Positions 52,855 to 63,438 are shown, counted from the first letter of the stretch. The stretch: DNA of 64,000 nt from Franconibacter helveticus LMG 23732 (GCF_000463115.2 NZ_AWFX01000057.1:256428-320427), one strand, 5' to 3'. Notes: generated by a model from the sequence alone, not told the origin. Numbers and translations are program-made.

Positions 52855-55317
52855 ATGCGCGACACAAGGATTACGTGGCTCGCTTCATTTGTCGCGTCGG
52901 TACTCTTTTCTCGTACGGCGGTAGCGGGAGAATATTTTGACCCTGGATTGCTTCAGTCAGTAAACGGTAACGCGACGATTAGCGATACCACACTGTTGAG
53001 CCAGGGTTATCAGCCACCGGGCACCTATATGGTGCACATTGACGTCAATGGCGCCGAGACGATGACCAGTAACGTTCGGTTTGAACTGGATAAAGAGAAA
53101 CGGCTGGTGCCGTGCCTCTCTTTTAGTAACTATCAAAAGCTGGGAGTGGATATGAGCAAAGTAAACTCAAAAGCTGAAGATAACGAGCTAAAAAAAGCCT
53201 GCGCGCCGATGGAAGAGCAGGTCCCGGGCACAAAAACCAGTTTTGATTTTTCCAAACTCAACCTGAGCGTCAATATTCCCCAGACGGTGCTGCGCGATGA
53301 AACCTTAACAGGCGTTCCGCAAGAAGAGTGGGATGATGGGCTGCCCGCGCTCTTCAACACCTATCAGCTTTCCGGCCAGCAATATATCAAGCGCAGCGGA
53401 AATGTAACCGATTCCCTTTACGCCAACCTGAGGAATGGGCTGAACCTTGGCCGCTGGCGCTATCGCAATAACGCGACGTTGAACAAGGACAGCGGCTGGC
53501 AGAACATCACCAACTATGTCGAAACGGCTATCCGTGCGCTAAAAAGCGAGCTGTCGGTGGGCGACGCCAGTACCTCTGGCAACGTTTTTGATGCGCTGCT
53601 GATCCGCGGCGTACAGCTCAATTCCGATGATGACATGATTCCGGATCAGCTCACCGGTTTTGCGCCTGTTATTCGCGGCATTGCTAAAAGTAATGCCCGG
53701 GTAAGGGTGCGCAGCAACGGTTACACGATTTACGAACGCTCCGTGCCGCCAGGCCCATTCGTGATTAGCGATCTGTCTTCGGTTTCGAGCGGCGGCAAGC
53801 TGGATGTGGTGATAACGGAAGCGGATGGTTCAGAAACGCATAATACGGTGAGCTACTCCAGCGTGCCGCAGTTGCTGCGCACCTGGCAGTTAAAATACAC
53901 GCTGGCGGCTGGTCGTTATATTTCTACCGCCGATGGACTGGAAAAAGAGCCCAACCTGCTTCAGGCCGCACTCTCATGGGGTTTGCCGTTAAATACCACT
54001 GTCTACGGCGGCAGCCAGTATCACGAGATGTTTAAAGCGTTTAGCGTTGGCGTCGGGCTGGATATGCTGCGTCTTGGCGGCGTGGCGCTTGATATTACGC
54101 GCAGCAAATACCGGCACGACACTACGGCTGAACAAACAGGCGACATGGTGCGTTTGACCTACCGTAATACGATTGCGGAAACAGATACGCAGATCCAGCT
54201 CGATAACCACTATTACTTTCGTAATTACCAGTCGTTCAGCGACTGGGCGGACACCACCACGCTTGACAACCTTAACCGTAAACGCCGGGAATATAACCTG
54301 ACGATTAACCAACCGGTAACGGACGGGCACAGCTTCTATACCACGCTTAACCGGACAGAAAACAACGATAATACGGTTTCACGCATGTGGCAGTTTGGCT
54401 GGAATGGCGCGTGGAAAACCGTCAGCTTTTCGCTTGCTTACAGCATGACGCGCAATGAAAGCGCGCCGCAATGGGATAAGCAGCTGTCGATAACGCTGTC
54501 GGTGCCTTTTAACGAAGCTTTCCCGCGGGTGCAGCCCATGGTCACCTATACCGGCACTTCTGGACTTAAGGGCGATCTTTCAAACCAGTTGGGCGTCAAC
54601 GGCCGGGTTGGCGACAATGACAATCTAAGCTGGAACGGCAACCTGTCTTATCTTTCCCAACCCGATCAAAGCGACACGACGTCCTCTTCGCTGGGAATTA
54701 ACTATCGCGGGCGGTACGGCGATATGGATGCTACCTGGAATGCCGATCGCAACCAGTACGTTTCATGGAGCGCGTCCGGCAGCCTTTTGGCCCATCGTCA
54801 CGGCATCACCGCCGGAAAATATTTTAACAACGGCGCCGCGCTGGTGGCGATCCCTGGTCATAAGGATGTACCGCTGAATAACGGACAGAACATTATGACC
54901 GACGCTAACGGTTATACCATCGTGCCGGATATACGGCCTTACCATCGCAACCCATTGAGCATTGATATGCGTAGAGCCAGCAAGGCGCTGGATTTCGCCA
55001 GCACTTCTACGCATGTTGTGCCGACAAAAGACGCCATCGTGCTTGCGCAGTTTAAAGCGATATCCGGCCGTAAAGCGGTGGCGACCTTAAATTACCATGG
55101 CAAAACGCTGCCTTTTGGCGCCCGGGCCAAAATCGACGATAGCGATGCCGTTTATTACGTCGGCGATGGCGGGCAAGTGTATCTGAACGCCGCGCCAGAT
55201 AAGGGCGTATTGCATGTTAAATGGGGAGACAATGAAACGTGTTCCGCTCCCTTTACGTTACCGCAAAAAGAGCAGGAAAAATTGCCGGTAGCTATTATCA
55301 CACTTGAGTGTCAGTAA
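52855..55317 (+). CDS. Outer-membrane fimbrial usher (FimD/PapC family)
   Basis: The 820-residue usher threads chaperone-pilin complexes through the outer membrane and orders their assembly. The signal peptide ends near residue 24 (TAVAGEYFDPGLLQ). The N-terminal chaperone-binding domain has its Cys pair (VPCLSFSNYQKLGVD ... KKACAPM). A 24-strand barrel holds an inserted plug (near 250-330, RVRSNGYTIYERSVPPGPFVISDL). C-terminal domains end in WGDNETCSAPFTLP. It starts 13 bases after the chaperone gene and its stop lies two bases before the adhesin start. G+C is nearer the chromosome average than that of the pilins. Confidence 0.95.
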   Translation: MRDTRITWLASFVASVLFSRTAVAGEYFDPGLLQSVNGNATISDTTLLSQGYQPPGTYMVHIDVNGAETMTSNVRFELDKEKRLVPCLSFSNYQKLGVDMSKVNSKAEDNELKKACAPMEEQVPGTKTSFDFSKLNLSVNIPQTVLRDETLTGVPQEEWDDGLPALFNTYQLSGQQYIKRSGNVTDSLYANLRNGLNLGRWRYRNNATLNKDSGWQNITNYVETAIRALKSELSVGDASTSGNVFDALLIRGVQLNSDDDMIPDQLTGFAPVIRGIAKSNARVRVRSNGYTIYERSVPPGPFVISDLSSVSSGGKLDVVITEADGSETHNTVSYSSVPQLLRTWQLKYTLAAGRYISTADGLEKEPNLLQAALSWGLPLNTTVYGGSQYHEMFKAFSVGVGLDMLRLGGVALDITRSKYRHDTTAEQTGDMVRLTYRNTIAETDTQIQLDNHYYFRNYQSFSDWADTTTLDNLNRKRREYNLTINQPVTDGHSFYTTLNRTENNDNTVSRMWQFGWNGAWKTVSFSLAYSMTRNESAPQWDKQLSITLSVPFNEAFPRVQPMVTYTGTSGLKGDLSNQLGVNGRVGDNDNLSWNGNLSYLSQPDQSDTTSSSLGINYRGRYGDMDATWNADRNQYVSWSASGSLLAHRHGITAGKYFNNGAALVAIPGHKDVPLNNGQNIMTDANGYTIVPDIRPYHRNPLSIDMRRASKALDFASTSTHVVPTKDAIVLAQFKAISGRKAVATLNYHGKTLPFGARAKIDDSDAVYYVGDGGQVYLNAAPDKGVLHVKWGDNETCSAPFTLPQKEQEKLPVAIITLECQ

Positions 55318-55319
55318 AA

Positions 55320-56303
55320 ATGAAAAAGAACTCTCGCCTGTTGCAGACAATCCTGCCTGGAATCGCCTTAATGGGCGCAGCCTTTTATGCCATGGCGGAT
55401 GGCTGCCAGAAAACAGCACGTTCAGAGCCGCTTAACCTGACAGTGCCATTAACCGTAAAGCTGCCGGATAATACCGGCCAGGCACCCACGGGCACGGTGC
55501 TTTTTAAAAAAGAGGCCTCGCTGGCGCAACTGACGGGCATTCATGAAACGGTTAGCGAAGCGTGTCTGGAGGCAATAAGAAAAACGCTAACCGGCCGTAT
55601 TTCCACATCGCAGCGGGGGCAGAATATTTACGCCACTGAAATACCTGGATTAGGTATACGTATTACCGTTATCTATGATAAACCGGGCGCGGCACATCAG
55701 GAGTGGGTTTTACCTTTTAGCGAGACACTAAATAACATTACACATCAACCCGTCTCCACGGAAGATATAAGTTTCAGAATCGAAGTAATTAAAACAGGAG
55801 ATTTCACGCAGAGCAGCACGGCTACTTTCAGCGCGCCGTCTCTGGTTTCTTTTAATGATAATTCGCTGGTCGTTAATCTGGCTTTAACGGTACTGGCCGC
55901 GCAGGCCCATTGCGCTATCCAGATGATAACGCCGCAGGTTACTCTGCCGCCTGTTGAAGACAGCGCATTAATGCGCCAGGCGACGCAACCCGCTTATCCG
56001 GTAGGCGTAAACCTTCAATGTATGAATACCCGAAAGGCCAGCATTAATATTGAAGGAATTAATAATGCCAATTTCCCGTCAGTTTTTTCAAATGTACAGA
56101 CAGGAAATGCAGCACAAAATGTAGGAATAGAGATGTTATATAACGGTAGTGTACTAATGCCGCATAATCCGCTGGAAATTACACTGCCTTCACAGCAAAA
56201 TACATTTCCTCTACCGCTGGCGGTACGTTATGCAGCAACAGGAAAAGAAATTAAAGCGGGCAAAGTAAAATCGCAAATTACGCTACGAATAACTTATCTT
56301 TAG
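55320..56303 (+). CDS. Putative fimbrial tip adhesin
   Basis: The 327-residue exported protein has a signal peptide ending near YAMA (residue 25). Its length and two-part layout suit a tip adhesin. An N-terminal receptor-binding domain (about 26-185, starting DGCQKTARSEPLNLTVPL) is not similar to any lectin I recognise. The C-terminal pilin domain (about 190-327) has AHCAIQ...VNLQC and a terminal strand KSQITLRITYL. The ATG at 55320 follows the usher stop by two bases; a GTG four codons upstream overlaps the usher. The receptor is unknown. Confidence 0.75.
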   Translation: MKKNSRLLQTILPGIALMGAAFYAMADGCQKTARSEPLNLTVPLTVKLPDNTGQAPTGTVLFKKEASLAQLTGIHETVSEACLEAIRKTLTGRISTSQRGQNIYATEIPGLGIRITVIYDKPGAAHQEWVLPFSETLNNITHQPVSTEDISFRIEVIKTGDFTQSSTATFSAPSLVSFNDNSLVVNLALTVLAAQAHCAIQMITPQVTLPPVEDSALMRQATQPAYPVGVNLQCMNTRKASINIEGINNANFPSVFSNVQTGNAAQNVGIEMLYNGSVLMPHNPLEITLPSQQNTFPLPLAVRYAATGKEIKAGKVKSQITLRITYL

Positions 56304-56403
56304 AAGTGGAAACATAAAAAAATATGGAAGCATAATCACGCCATTTATCTGGCAGAGTGTGCTTCACCTATTTTATTTCAAGGAATATTTAAAGGATTAT
56401 ATT

Positions 56404-56925
56404 ATGAAAAAGACACTTTTAGGGCTTGTTGTTTCCTCACTGTTTGCTGTTGGCACTGCACAGGCGACTGATGTCGCTGCAACTCTGAGCGTGGTTGGTC
56501 AGGTTAACACCGCTTCCTCTTCCTGCTTCGTTAGCCTTGATAACAGCGCAATTAACTTAACGGCAGACCTTGTTGAACTGAAACCGCAGGATCAGGCTAC
56601 CGTTCCGGCAAAAATCGTAGCAGTAAGCGTGTTCGGTAACGGCAACGGCTGTGAAACCTTAGCTTCACAGGGCAAAATTGCTTATAAACTGAAAGGCACC
56701 GCAGACGCTGCTGCCGGCACCGCAATGGCCAATACCGGCACCGCGACCGGCGTAGGTATCGGTCTGTATAAAGAAGACGGCACCGTGCTGAAAATTAACC
56801 AGGATTCTCTGGTTTCAAACAGCCTGGAAACCAAACTGGGTGTTGGCCTGGTTAAACTGACTGGCCAGCAGGCGAATAGCGGTACGGTTCACGGTTCTCT
56901 GACCATTGAAATCGAACGTCTGTAA
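56404..56925 (+). CDS. Major fimbrial subunit
   Basis: The 173-residue pilin has the signal peptide MKKTLLGLVVSSLFAVGTAQA and a Cys41-Cys83 pair. Its Ala/Thr/Gly/Val-rich body and C-terminal strand GSLTIEIERL fit the pilin fold. AAAGGA eight bases before the ATG is a strong ribosome site, and a strong terminator follows; codon choice leans to common codons. These features suggest it is the most abundant subunit. It is separated from the adhesin gene by 100 A+T-rich bases that could carry an extra promoter. Confidence 0.85.
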   Translation: MKKTLLGLVVSSLFAVGTAQATDVAATLSVVGQVNTASSSCFVSLDNSAINLTADLVELKPQDQATVPAKIVAVSVFGNGNGCETLASQGKIAYKLKGTADAAAGTAMANTGTATGVGIGLYKEDGTVLKINQDSLVSNSLETKLGVGLVKLTGQQANSGTVHGSLTIEIERL

Positions 56926-56952
56926 TTATTCAGCTTATATAACTGAATAAAC

Positions 56953-56983
56953 AAAAGGCCATCCTGAAAAGGATGGCCTTTTT
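56953..56983 (+). terminator. Terminator of the fimbrial operon
   Basis: The twelve-base arms AAAAGGCCATCC (56953-56964) and GGATGGCCTTTT (56971-56982) enclose a six-base loop and end in five T. It lies 27 bases after the major pilin stop. Confidence 0.94.
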
Positions 56984-57127
56984 ACTTCTATGGGCATAAA
57001 AGGAGAAAAGGCTTTATTAGTCGTATCAATAATAAACGTTAATTATTCAAGCAGCCTGTATGCAATCGTTTGCTTTTACCAGACAGTCCGATAAAATGTG
57101 CGCTTTTCCGCCTGGGGATAGCCGTTG

Positions 57128-58519
57128 ATGTCCGTTAATACCGTTGAATCTGAAAATGCGCAACCGGTTGCTAAGACGCAGAACAGTGAACTGATTTATC
57201 GCCTTGAAGACCGCCCGCCGCTGCCGCAAACCCTGTTTGCCGCCTGTCAGCATCTGCTGGCGATGTTCGTTGCGGTGATTACGCCGGCCCTGTTAATTTG
57301 CCAGGCGTTAGGGCTGCCAGCGCAGGATACCCAGCACATCATCAGCATGTCGCTGTTCGCTTCCGGCGTGGCGTCGATTATCCAGATCAAAGCCTGGGGG
57401 CCGGTAGGGTCCGGGTTGCTGTCAATTCAGGGCACCAGCTTTAACTTTGTATCGCCGCTGATCATGGGCGGCCTGGCGCTGAAAAACGGCGGCGCGGATC
57501 TCCCCACAATGATGGCGGCGCTGTTCGGCACGCTGATGCTGGCAAGCTGCACCGAAATGCTGCTCTCCCGCGTGCTGCACCTGGCGCGCCGCATCATTAC
57601 GCCGCTGGTTTCCGGCGTGGTGGTGATGATTATTGGCCTGTCGCTGATTCAGGTAGGCCTGACGTCGATTGGCGGCGGCTATGCGGCGATGAACGACCAT
57701 ACCTTCGGCGCGCCGAAAAACCTGCTGCTGGCGGGCGCCGTGCTGGCGGTGATTATTCTGCTTAATCGCCAGCGCAACCCGTACCTGCGCGTCGCGTCGC
57801 TGGTCATCGCCATGGCGGTAGGCTACCTGCTGGCGTGGGGCATGGATATGCTGCCTCAGAGCACCGCGGCGGCCAATTCATCGCTGATTATGGTGCCCAC
57901 GCCGCTTTATTATGGTCTTGGCATCGACTGGAGCCTGCTGGTGCCGCTGATGCTGGTGTTTATGGTGACCTCGCTGGAAACCATCGGCGATATTACCGCC
58001 ACCTCCGACGTCTCTGAACAACCCGTTTCCGGCCCGCTTTATATGAAGCGCCTGAAAGGCGGCGTGCTGGCGAACGGCCTGAACTCCTGCGTCTCCGCCA
58101 TTTTTAATACCTTCCCGAACTCCTGCTTCGGGCAGAACAACGGCGTGATCCAGCTGACCGGCGTCGCCAGCCGTTACGTAGGTTTTGTCGTGGCGCTGAT
58201 GTTAATTGTTCTGGGCCTGTTCCCGGCGGTAAGCGGCTTCGTGCAGCATATCCCTGAACCGGTGCTCGGCGGCGCGACCATCGTGATGTTCGGCACTATC
58301 GCCGCGTCCGGCGTGCGCATTGTCTCCCGCGAGCCGCTCAACCGCCGCGCCATTATGATTATCGCGCTGTCGCTGGCGGTGGGCCTTGGCGTCTCTCAGC
58401 AGCCGCTTATCCTGCAATTTGCGCCGGACTGGGTGAAGAACCTGCTCTCTTCCGGCATCGCCGCAGGCGGCATTACCGCTATTGTGCTGAACCTGGTTTT
58501 CCCGCCCGAAAAAGCGTAA
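57128..58519 (+). CDS. xanP: Xanthine:H+ symporter XanP
   Basis: XanP is a nucleobase-ascorbate family (NCS2) carrier specific for xanthine in the inner membrane. The 463 residues from [16 protein letters not shown] match E. coli in length and nearly throughout. There are fourteen hydrophobic segments, with the substrate motif in [19 protein letters not shown] and the NAT signature [28 protein letters not shown] precedes the ATG; a TTG one codon upstream is less likely. In E. coli it lies between gltS and yicH; here gltS is replaced by fimbrial genes. Confidence 0.96.
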   Translation: MSVNTVESENAQPVAKTQNSELIYRLEDRPPLPQTLFAACQHLLAMFVAVITPALLICQALGLPAQDTQHIISMSLFASGVASIIQIKAWGPVGSGLLSIQGTSFNFVSPLIMGGLALKNGGADLPTMMAALFGTLMLASCTEMLLSRVLHLARRIITPLVSGVVVMIIGLSLIQVGLTSIGGGYAAMNDHTFGAPKNLLLAGAVLAVIILLNRQRNPYLRVASLVIAMAVGYLLAWGMDMLPQSTAAANSSLIMVPTPLYYGLGIDWSLLVPLMLVFMVTSLETIGDITATSDVSEQPVSGPLYMKRLKGGVLANGLNSCVSAIFNTFPNSCFGQNNGVIQLTGVASRYVGFVVALMLIVLGLFPAVSGFVQHIPEPVLGGATIVMFGTIAASGVRIVSREPLNRRAIMIIALSLAVGLGVSQQPLILQFAPDWVKNLLSSGIAAGGITAIVLNLVFPPEKA

Positions 58520-58527
58520 TACTTTCC

Positions 58528-58550
58528 GATGGCGGCGCCCTGCCGCCATC
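58528..58550 (+). terminator. Stem-loop after xanP
   Basis: GATGGCGGC (58528-58536) pairs with GCCGCCATC (58542-58550) around a five-base loop. It is very stable but lacks an immediate T run, so termination may be partial. Confidence 0.55.
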
Positions 58551-58639
58551 GCTGTTACCCTCTTTGACAATCCCTTCCTTGAGCTATTTTTCTGAATGGG
58601 GCATAACTCCATCATCGGAACTTCACAGGATGGAAAACA

Positions 58640-60322
58640 ATGAAATTTCTTGGAAAGCTCATCCTTACGTTGCTGATAGCCGTTCTGCTTGTTCTGCTGG
58701 CGTTTTATATCCTGCTGCAAACGCGCTGGGGCGCGGGGTGGATAACAAGCTGGGTTAACGGCCACAGTGATTACCACATCACTTTCGATGAAATGGATCA
58801 CCGTTTCTCATCGCCCTCGCATCTGGTGCTGAAAAATGTCACTTTCGGCCGTAACGGCCAGCCCGCTACGCTGGTGGCGCAGAAAGTGGATATCGGACTC
58901 AGCAGCCGCCAGCTCACCGAGCCTTCTCACGTTGACACCATCCTGCTGCAAAAGGGCACGCTGAACTTTTCGCCTTCTACCGCGCCTCTGCCCTTTCGCG
59001 CCGATCGTTTGCAGCTTAGCGATATGGCCTTTAACAGCCCGAATACCGACTGGGATCTCAGCGCACAGCGCGTAAACGGCGGCATCAGCCCCTGGCTGCC
59101 GCAGGCCGGTAAAATCCTCGGCACTCAGGCAAACATCCAGTTAAGCGCAGGTTCCATGACGCTGAACGGCGTCCCATTAAGCAACGTGTTGATTCAGGGA
59201 GCGATTGATAAAGATCAGGTGACGCTCTCCACTATCGGCGCTGATGTCGCGCGCGGCGCGCTGACCGGCACCGCCCGGCGTAACGCCGACGGTAGCTGGG
59301 TGGTGGAAAGCCTGCGCATCAGCGACGTTCGCCTGCAAAGCGATAAAAGCCTGAGCGACTTTTTTAAACCCCTGACCACGGTGCCTTCGCTGGCGCTGGG
59401 CCGTCTTGAAATCACCGATGCGAGGCTGGAAGGTCCGGGCTGGGCGGCGACGGATCTCGATGTTAGCGTGCGCAACCTGACGATAGCCAAAGGCGACTGG
59501 CAGAGCGACGACGGCAGGCTCTCCATGAACGCCAGCGAGTTTATCTCCGGCTCGCTGCATTTCTTCGACCCGATTGTGAATGCCGATTTCTCTTCTCAGG
59601 GCATTGCCCTGCGCCAGTTCACGACACGCTGGGAAGGCGGCATGGCGCGCGCTTCCGGCAACTGGCTGCGCGACGGGCGTCGGCTGGAGCTGGACGAGGT
59701 AGCGCTGGCGGGGCTGGAATATACCCTGCCGGCGGACTGGAAAAAGCAGTGGCAGCAGAAGCTCCCGGACTGGCTTAACGCCATCACGGTGAAAAGGCTC
59801 GCCGCCAGCCGCAACCTGATAATCGATATCGATCCGGTTTTCCCGTTCCAGCTTACGGCGCTGGACGGCTACGGCAACAATTTGCAGCTCGCGCGCAACA
59901 GCCAGTGGGGGATCTGGGGCGGCAACGCGACGCTTAACGCCGCGGCGGGAACCTTTAACCGCATCGATGTGCGTCGGCCTTCCATTACGCTTACCGCGAA
60001 TGCATCCACCATTAACGTTACCGAACTGAGCGCGTTTGCCGGGCTAGGCATGCTGGAAGCGACGGCGGCTATTTCGCAGTTACCGCAGCGGCAGGTTACG
60101 CTCAGCCTGAACGGACGCGCCGTGCCGGTGAATGTGTTGCGCAACTGGGGATGGGCGCAGGTGCCGCTACAGGGAGACGGCAATCTGCAACTGACCGCCA
60201 GCGGCAGCCTGGCGGCTGACGCGCCGCTGCGGCCAAGCGTGAATGGCCAGTTGCAGGTAACAGGCGCTGGCGGGCAGCAAGTCCAGCAAGTGATGCAGGG
60301 CGGCGTGGTGCCGGGCGCATAA
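58640..60322 (+). CDS. yicH: AsmA family protein YicH
   Basis: The 560-residue protein has one N-terminal membrane anchor (about 5-27) and a long periplasmic beta-rich domain with AsmA-type repeats, ending in a Gln/Gly-rich tail (GAGGQQVQQVMQGGVVPGA). Family members (AsmA, TamB, YhdP, YicH) are thought to form long grooves carrying phospholipids between inner and outer membrane; for YicH itself this is inferred. AGGATGG lies upstream of the ATG. It is the last plus-strand gene of the block and converges on fabY. Confidence 0.92.
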   Translation: MKFLGKLILTLLIAVLLVLLAFYILLQTRWGAGWITSWVNGHSDYHITFDEMDHRFSSPSHLVLKNVTFGRNGQPATLVAQKVDIGLSSRQLTEPSHVDTILLQKGTLNFSPSTAPLPFRADRLQLSDMAFNSPNTDWDLSAQRVNGGISPWLPQAGKILGTQANIQLSAGSMTLNGVPLSNVLIQGAIDKDQVTLSTIGADVARGALTGTARRNADGSWVVESLRISDVRLQSDKSLSDFFKPLTTVPSLALGRLEITDARLEGPGWAATDLDVSVRNLTIAKGDWQSDDGRLSMNASEFISGSLHFFDPIVNADFSSQGIALRQFTTRWEGGMARASGNWLRDGRRLELDEVALAGLEYTLPADWKKQWQQKLPDWLNAITVKRLAASRNLIIDIDPVFPFQLTALDGYGNNLQLARNSQWGIWGGNATLNAAAGTFNRIDVRRPSITLTANASTINVTELSAFAGLGMLEATAAISQLPQRQVTLSLNGRAVPVNVLRNWGWAQVPLQGDGNLQLTASGSLAADAPLRPSVNGQLQVTGAGGQQVQQVMQGGVVPGA

Positions 60323-60338
60323 TCTGCCTTGCTTTATC

Positions 60339-60363
60339 CTGCCCCCAAACGCTAAGGGGGCAG
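60339..60363. terminator. Stem-loop between convergent yicH and fabY
   Basis: CTGCCCCC (60339-60346) pairs with GGGGGCAG (60356-60363). No T run is seen on either side. It is the only structure in the 86 bases between the stops. Confidence 0.5.
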
Positions 60364-60408
60364 AGCAGCCAGAAGCGAGAGAGTGAATGGATACGCTTTC
60401 CGGGGCGG

Positions 60409-61398
60409 CTACTCTTCCTCGTTGCCGCCCTCTTCCAGCGGCCCGAAGGGCTTAGCGGGCAACACGATATAAATACCTTCAAAAACCGCGCCTGGCGTGT
60501 CGTCGCCAAACAACTCAACCTGAAGCTGCACCCGTGCTTTGCGCCCGCGCGCGAGGCGGTCGAGGTCGCCGCTCAGGGAGCCTAAGTCAGCAATCGCGCC
60601 AGGCTTTCCGGTGATCGGGGTGCTGTAACGGATATGCGCATCGGCGAGAATAATCGTCCCGCCGAGGTGGCGCTCGCGCAACATTAACCAGATAAGCCCC
60701 CAGCCAGTCAGCGTGGCCAGGGAAAAGAGGCTGCCCGCAAACAAGGTATGGTGAGGATTCTGATTACCCGCTTCCGGCATGGTGGTGATAAATTTCTGCC
60801 CGGTATACTGAAGAATGCGCACGCCCATTTTTTCGCTGAGCGGAATATGCTGGTACCAGGCCTGCTGAAGCTGAGCGCACCAGTCGGCGCGATGCAGGAT
60901 GTCATCCAGCGTCGCCACCGGTTTTATCATCAGAAAGTGGCGCAACGGCGTGGTTTGCGGCGTGGTTATCTCCCCCTGGTTGACGAACCCCAGCTTGGCG
61001 AAAAACTCCACCGCGTCTTCGCGCGCGCTGCACACCACGCGCTTTACCCCTTCCTGTCGGGCGACCGACTCCAGCGTCATCGCCACCAGCGTGCCAAGCC
61101 CTTTATCCTGAACGGAAGGGTGCACCGCCATAAAGCGGATAGAAGCTTCATTGTCAGCGTTGATATATAGCCTGCCGATGGCGACCAGGTTGCCCTCTTC
61201 GTCCATCACCATCTGGTGATGCGCCAGCGCGTCGTAAGCGTCGCGCTCGGAGCCTTTTGGCTGATGCAAAGGCTTGCGCAGCATCTCCCAACGAAACTGG
61301 TAGTAGCGCTCAAGTTCTTCTTCAGTCTGCGGTACGCGAAGGTGATACATAGCTGTACTCTCTCTGGTTACCCGCGGCCATGCGGCAATCTGGCTCAT
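60409..61398 (-). CDS. fabY: FabY (YiiD): GNAT domain plus hot-dog domain protein
   Basis: The 329-residue two-domain protein joins an N-terminal GNAT acetyltransferase-like domain (about 17-165, [19 protein letters not shown]) to a C-terminal thioesterase-type hot-dog domain (about 180-320, [23 protein letters not shown]). In E. coli the product has been reported to decarboxylate malonyl-ACP and so help start fatty-acid synthesis; that is from the literature. It overlaps the dtd stop by four bases (ATGA). It is last in the yihY-dtd-fabY run. Confidence 0.93.
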   Translation of the reverse strand: MSQIAAWPRVTRESTAMYHLRVPQTEEELERYYQFRWEMLRKPLHQPKGSERDAYDALAHHQMVMDEEGNLVAIGRLYINADNEASIRFMAVHPSVQDKGLGTLVAMTLESVARQEGVKRVVCSAREDAVEFFAKLGFVNQGEITTPQTTPLRHFLMIKPVATLDDILHRADWCAQLQQAWYQHIPLSEKMGVRILQYTGQKFITTMPEAGNQNPHHTLFAGSLFSLATLTGWGLIWLMLRERHLGGTIILADAHIRYSTPITGKPGAIADLGSLSGDLDRLARGRKARVQLQVELFGDDTPGAVFEGIYIVLPAKPFGPLEEGGNEEE

Positions 61399-61832
61399 AC
61401 CTGCAACCAGAAGGTTACCGGCCCGTCATTGATCAAAGATACCTGCATGTCGGCGGCGAAGCGCCCGGTCTGGGTGGTAACGCCCTGTTCCCGGCAGCGG
61501 CCGACAAAGTATTCATACAGCGTCTCGGCGTCCTGCGGCGCGGCGCCGCGCGAAAAGCTCGGGCGCATGCCGCGTTCGGTATCCGCCGCCAGCGTGAACT
61601 GCGAGACAACCAGCACGCTGCCGCCGGCTTGCTGCACGTTAAGGTTCATTTTGCCCGCGTCATCGCTGAAAATTCGATAGCCCAGCACGCGTTCGCACAG
61701 GCGGTTAGCCTTGTGTTCGTCGTCTTCTTTTTCGACACCTAACAGCACCAAAAGTCCCGGGCCAATTTCGCCCGTCACTTCGCCTGCCACGCGGACGCTG
61801 GCCTGCGTGACCCGTTGAATTAATGCAATCAT
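61395..61832 (-). CDS. dtd: D-aminoacyl-tRNA deacylase
   Basis: Dtd hydrolyses D-aminoacyl-tRNAs and glycyl-tRNA(Ala), a translation quality check. The 145-residue dimer has the N-terminal [15 protein letters not shown], the catalytic SQFTLAAD near residue 78 and the cross-subunit Gly-cisPro motif in [11 protein letters not shown] at the C-terminus. It overlaps both neighbours by four bases. Confidence 0.98.
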   Translation of the reverse strand: MIALIQRVTQASVRVAGEVTGEIGPGLLVLLGVEKEDDEHKANRLCERVLGYRIFSDDAGKMNLNVQQAGGSVLVVSQFTLAADTERGMRPSFSRGAAPQDAETLYEYFVGRCREQGVTTQTGRFAADMQVSLINDGPVTFWLQV

Positions 61833-62698
61833 GGTTTCTCAGCTTCTTCTCTGGCAGCTTCTTTTAATTTCCGGTAATCGCCGAGAGTGACAGTTATTTC
61901 CGCGCCAAGCAAGACGATGCACCAGGTCCAGTAAACCCAGACAAACAGAATGGGGATAACCGCCAGCACGCCGTAAATCAGCTGATAAGAAGGGAACATG
62001 GTGATGTAAAGGGCGAAGCCTTTTTTTCCCAGCTCAAACAGCAACGCCGCCACCAGCGAACCGATAAGCGCGTCTTTACCCGGCACGCGGGTGGTGGGAA
62101 CAATGCTGTAAAGCAGCCAGAAAGAGAGCCAGGAGAGAAGCAGCGGAAAAATACGCAGCACATCGTCAATCATACTGTCGATGCCGCTGACCCAGCGCAG
62201 TGAAAGCACCCAGGCGCTGATAGCCAGACTTGCCCCGGCCAGCAAAGGCCCAAGCGTTAAAATCATCCAGTAGACCGCGAAAGAGTAGATTTTCGGCCGC
62301 GTGCGCTGGCTTCGCCAGATGGTATTTAGCGCGCTGTCGATGGCGTACATCAGAAGCAAAGAGGTGACAATTAGCCCGATGGCGCCTACCGCCGTCATCT
62401 TGTTGGAGTTTGCGACGAACTGCTCAATATAACGCTGAATAATGTCGCCAGTTGCGGGCATAAAATTGGCGAATACGAAATGGCGCAATTGCATGCTGAC
62501 GTCTGAAAACATGGGAAACGCCGCAAACAGCGCGAAAATAACGGCCACCAGAGGCACCAGCGACAGAAGCGATACGTAAGCCAGATTACCGGCAAGCGTC
62601 GTCATATTATCCTGGTCGATACGGTGCCAGAGCAGCTTCAGCCAGGCCACGATGGGCCTGGTGTGATGTCGGGCTTTATGATGAACGGTTTTTAACAT
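61829..62698 (-). CDS. yihY: YihY/BrkB family inner-membrane protein
   Basis: The 289-residue protein has six predicted membrane helices and the family blocks [23 protein letters not shown] and [18 protein letters not shown] basic N-terminus ([12 protein letters not shown]) and a Lys/Glu-rich C-terminal tail lie in the cytoplasm. It was once called RNase BN in error; its function is unknown. Its start overlaps the end of yihX by seven bases, and it overlaps dtd by four. Confidence 0.93.
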   Translation of the reverse strand: MLKTVHHKARHHTRPIVAWLKLLWHRIDQDNMTTLAGNLAYVSLLSLVPLVAVIFALFAAFPMFSDVSMQLRHFVFANFMPATGDIIQRYIEQFVANSNKMTAVGAIGLIVTSLLLMYAIDSALNTIWRSQRTRPKIYSFAVYWMILTLGPLLAGASLAISAWVLSLRWVSGIDSMIDDVLRIFPLLLSWLSFWLLYSIVPTTRVPGKDALIGSLVAALLFELGKKGFALYITMFPSYQLIYGVLAVIPILFVWVYWTWCIVLLGAEITVTLGDYRKLKEAAREEAEKP

Positions 62699-63291
62699 AA
62701 CAGCTTCGCAAAGTAGTCCGGCACGGTTTGTTTGCCTGTCACCAGAATGCTGGTGATGCCGGCCTGTTGGGCTCCTTTAATATTATCGGCGTTATCGTCA
62801 AAAAATACCGCTTCACTGGCGGCAAAGCCTTCCTGTTCGAGCACCTGCTGATAAATAGCGGGTTCTGGCTTACGCGCGCCCATCTCCTGGGAGAGATAAA
62901 TGCGATCGGCGGCGGCGCGGATTTCCGGATATTGCTCCGGCCAGTACGTGGTATGCAGGCGGTTGGTATTGGAAAGCACGACCACGCGGTGCCCCTGCTC
63001 CCGCAGTTTATGCATGATGTCGATGACTTCCGGGCGCAGCGCAACAAAGACCGCCTGCCAGCCGGCAGAAAACTGTTCAAAACTCAGAGGCAGCGCCATT
63101 TCATCGCACAGTTTGCGGGCAAACGCTTCGTCGCTGATTTCGCCGCGTTCATGCTGGTGAAACGCCTCGCCCATGGTGAAACTTTTTTGCAGATTCGCCA
63201 GCGGCACGCGGCTGAAATCGCTCCAGGCGCCCAGCACGCGATTGAAATCAATATCGACAATGACATTACCTAAATCAAAGATATAGAGCAT
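62692..63291 (-). CDS. yihX: Alpha-D-glucose-1-phosphate phosphatase YihX (HAD family)
   Basis: In E. coli this HAD phosphatase releases glucose from alpha-glucose-1-phosphate. The 199 residues match that length. Motif I is FDLGNVIVD (the Asp nucleophile with Asp replaced by Asn, as in E. coli YihX). Motif II is VVLSNTNR, the motif III Lys is in [10 protein letters not shown], and motif IV is FFDDNADN. It is first in yihX-yihY-dtd-fabY, with 147 bases to the regulator gene. Confidence 0.95.
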   Translation of the reverse strand: MLYIFDLGNVIVDIDFNRVLGAWSDFSRVPLANLQKSFTMGEAFHQHERGEISDEAFARKLCDEMALPLSFEQFSAGWQAVFVALRPEVIDIMHKLREQGHRVVVLSNTNRLHTTYWPEQYPEIRAAADRIYLSQEMGARKPEPAIYQQVLEQEGFAASEAVFFDDNADNIKGAQQAGITSILVTGKQTVPDYFAKLLC

Positions 63292-63438
63292 GTCGCTCTC
63301 CTGTCAGCCATGGAGAGGTAACTGTAGCGGGAATGAAGATGTTTGACTACGCGTGAGCGCATAGCTTGCAAAACAGAGCAGGAGAATCGCGATGTGGCTT
63401 AGGTGACCGGGCAGCGCCAGGCTCCCCGGTATAAGAAA

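Noticed and set aside
63403-63428. ACCGGG/CCCGGT inverted repeat downstream of the yihW-like gene as a terminator
   Set aside because: The stem is short with a 14-base loop and no T run follows on either strand.
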